NCBI GenBank assembly: GCA_043798715.1
Contig: JAZDOK010000001.1
Span: 11,274-75,273 of the forward strand
DNA from: JAZDOK01 sp043798715
Lineage (GTDB): Bacteria > Vulcanimicrobiota > JAZDOK01
Direction of reading: 5' to 3'
DNA length: 64,000 nucleotides
The translations under genes and the position numbers were made by a program. Of the stretch, positions 63,344-64,000 are shown one piece after another (position 1 is the stretch's first letter; each line of letters opens with the position of its first letter). The notes beneath the pieces are model-generated. The model was not told the DNA's origin and searched no databases. It was given only the letters and a program-made list of their open reading frames with translations.

Positions 63344-64000
63344 ATGTTTGATTTAGTGAAAAGTAAAACAAGCTTATTAGCCTTCATTCTTTGTGCTTTT
63401 TTGTTCGCCTCTGGAACGGGAGCATGGGCCGCGGCTTCAGAAAAGTCCGGCGGAAATCCGGTTGTCAGAACTCTTTATTTAAGCCTCGCTTCAAATTCCA
63501 ATGCTTCTCCGAATACTACTGCTTCTCCCGTGGCTTCTGCCATGCCCTCGTCGACGGATTTCTCTCCCCTTCCTTCCGATGAACCCGGAACCGTCGAAGT
63601 TCCCAAGCCCACCATCGCACCCATGCCAAATAAAATTTTCAAACCAAATGTGAAACTGAAAACGAAAGCAACGACCAAGCCCACGGCAAAGCCGACGCCT
63701 AAACCAACGGTGAAGCCTACGCCTAAACCTACGCCCAAGCCGACGGTGAAACCTACGCCTAAGCCCACACCTAAGCCCACGCCAATACCGACGCTTAAGC
63801 CTACACCCAAGCCTACGGTGAAACCTACGCCTAAGCCCACGGCAAAGCCGACGCTTAAACCAACGGTGAAGCCTACGCCTAAACCTACGCCCAAGCCGAC
63901 GGTGAAACCTACGCCCAAGCCCACACCTAAGCCGACACCAATACCGACGCCTAAGCCTACACCCAAGCCGACGGTGAAACCTACGCCAATACCGACACTG
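63344..64000 (+). CDS. Secreted Lys-Pro-Thr repeat protein, cut by window edge
   Basis: An open frame from ATG at 63344 to the right edge, at least 219 codons with no stop. It begins [20 protein letters not shown] with cleavage near GAWA, a Sec signal peptide. A Ser/Thr-rich part (residues ~30-85) is followed by [16 protein letters not shown] and then [12 protein letters not shown] repeats through the end. It is a close relative of the preceding gene, so TPRs may follow beyond the window. The ribosome site (GGATG) is weak. An 80-bp gap separates it from that gene, with no terminator seen. Confidence 0.85.
   Translation, partial: MFDLVKSKTSLLAFILCAFLFASGTGAWAAASEKSGGNPVVRTLYLSLASNSNASPNTTASPVASAMPSSTDFSPLPSDEPGTVEVPKPTIAPMPNKIFKPNVKLKTKATTKPTAKPTPKPTVKPTPKPTPKPTVKPTPKPTPKPTPIPTLKPTPKPTVKPTPKPTAKPTLKPTVKPTPKPTPKPTVKPTPKPTPKPTPIPTPKPTPKPTVKPTPIPTL
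63670..64000 (+). repeat. KPT tandem repeat array of the second stalk gene
   Basis: Units of 12-24 nt encoding [12 protein letters not shown] with Ile and Ala variants; a longer ~170-nt period is visible (the PTPIPT segment recurs near 63780 and 63945). Confidence 0.85.

Overview
This is a gene-dense, GC-rich (clearly above 50 %) bacterial chromosome segment. Two conserved blocks have the gene order typical of Firmicutes: a decarboxylase - AAA/R3H ATPase - tmk - small protein - holB - ricT(yaaT) run at 34-40 kb, and rpmE - thyX - tdk - prfA - prmC - nusB at 50-55 kb. The PLP pathway is the DXP-independent PdxST type and dTMP comes from ThyX. Yet the window also has large secreted TPR proteins, Lys-Pro-Thr stalks, CHAT proteins and a response-regulator/PilB fusion. 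I infer an uncultured, deep-branching lineage (Eremiobacterota/Xenobia, Riflebacteria or Wallbacteria would all fit) rather than a true Firmicute. That assignment is a guess. No rRNA, tRNA, CRISPR array, phage or recognised IS transposase was seen.

Layout. 0-5.4 kb: a long open frame running off the left edge (over 750 codons, disordered), a glutaredoxin, a B12-binding radical SAM protein and a divergent CoA-disulfide-reductase-like enzyme. 5.4-13 kb: a coiled-coil protein with a Thr-rich tail, an ABC exporter, hisS and alaS. 13-22 kb: a PIN/HTH toxin-antitoxin pair, two paralogous secreted TPR-CHAT proteins and a divergent FlgO/CsgG-like TPR protein. 22-29 kb: an HExxH protein without signal peptide, a REC-PilB fusion, a small protein and a lone Eco57I/PglX-type DNA methyltransferase. 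29.35-29.68 kb: no gene, but a promoter, a short predicted RNA and a terminator. 29.7-42 kb: hydrolase, permease, zinc ribbon, PdxST, the yaa-type block, MTA phosphorylase and a bifunctional-nuclease-domain protein. 42-49 kb: a membrane/spermidine-synthase-like/TPR fusion, a cytoplasmic 5'-nucleotidase-like protein, a SPASM radical SAM enzyme and the XTP pyrophosphatase. 49-50 kb: a BrnT-like TA cassette bracketed by direct repeats derived from the end of the pyrophosphatase gene. 50-58 kb: housekeeping block, a two-gene chromate transporter, PBP1A, acylphosphatase and a cyclase. 58.6-64 kb: two tandem secreted proteins with Lys-Pro-Thr stalks, the first with many TPRs and the second cut by the right edge.

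The most unusual signals are: a 34-nt GC-rich palindromic element sitting in two different reading frames at two different places in the paralogous CHAT genes; the repeat-bracketed TA cassette; a repeat shared by the two TA loci; a short RNA unit at 29.43 kb; and the secreted TPR/CHAT and KPT-stalk families. Both edge-truncated genes (1-2273 minus, 63344-64000 plus) were read by eye as uninterrupted frames.
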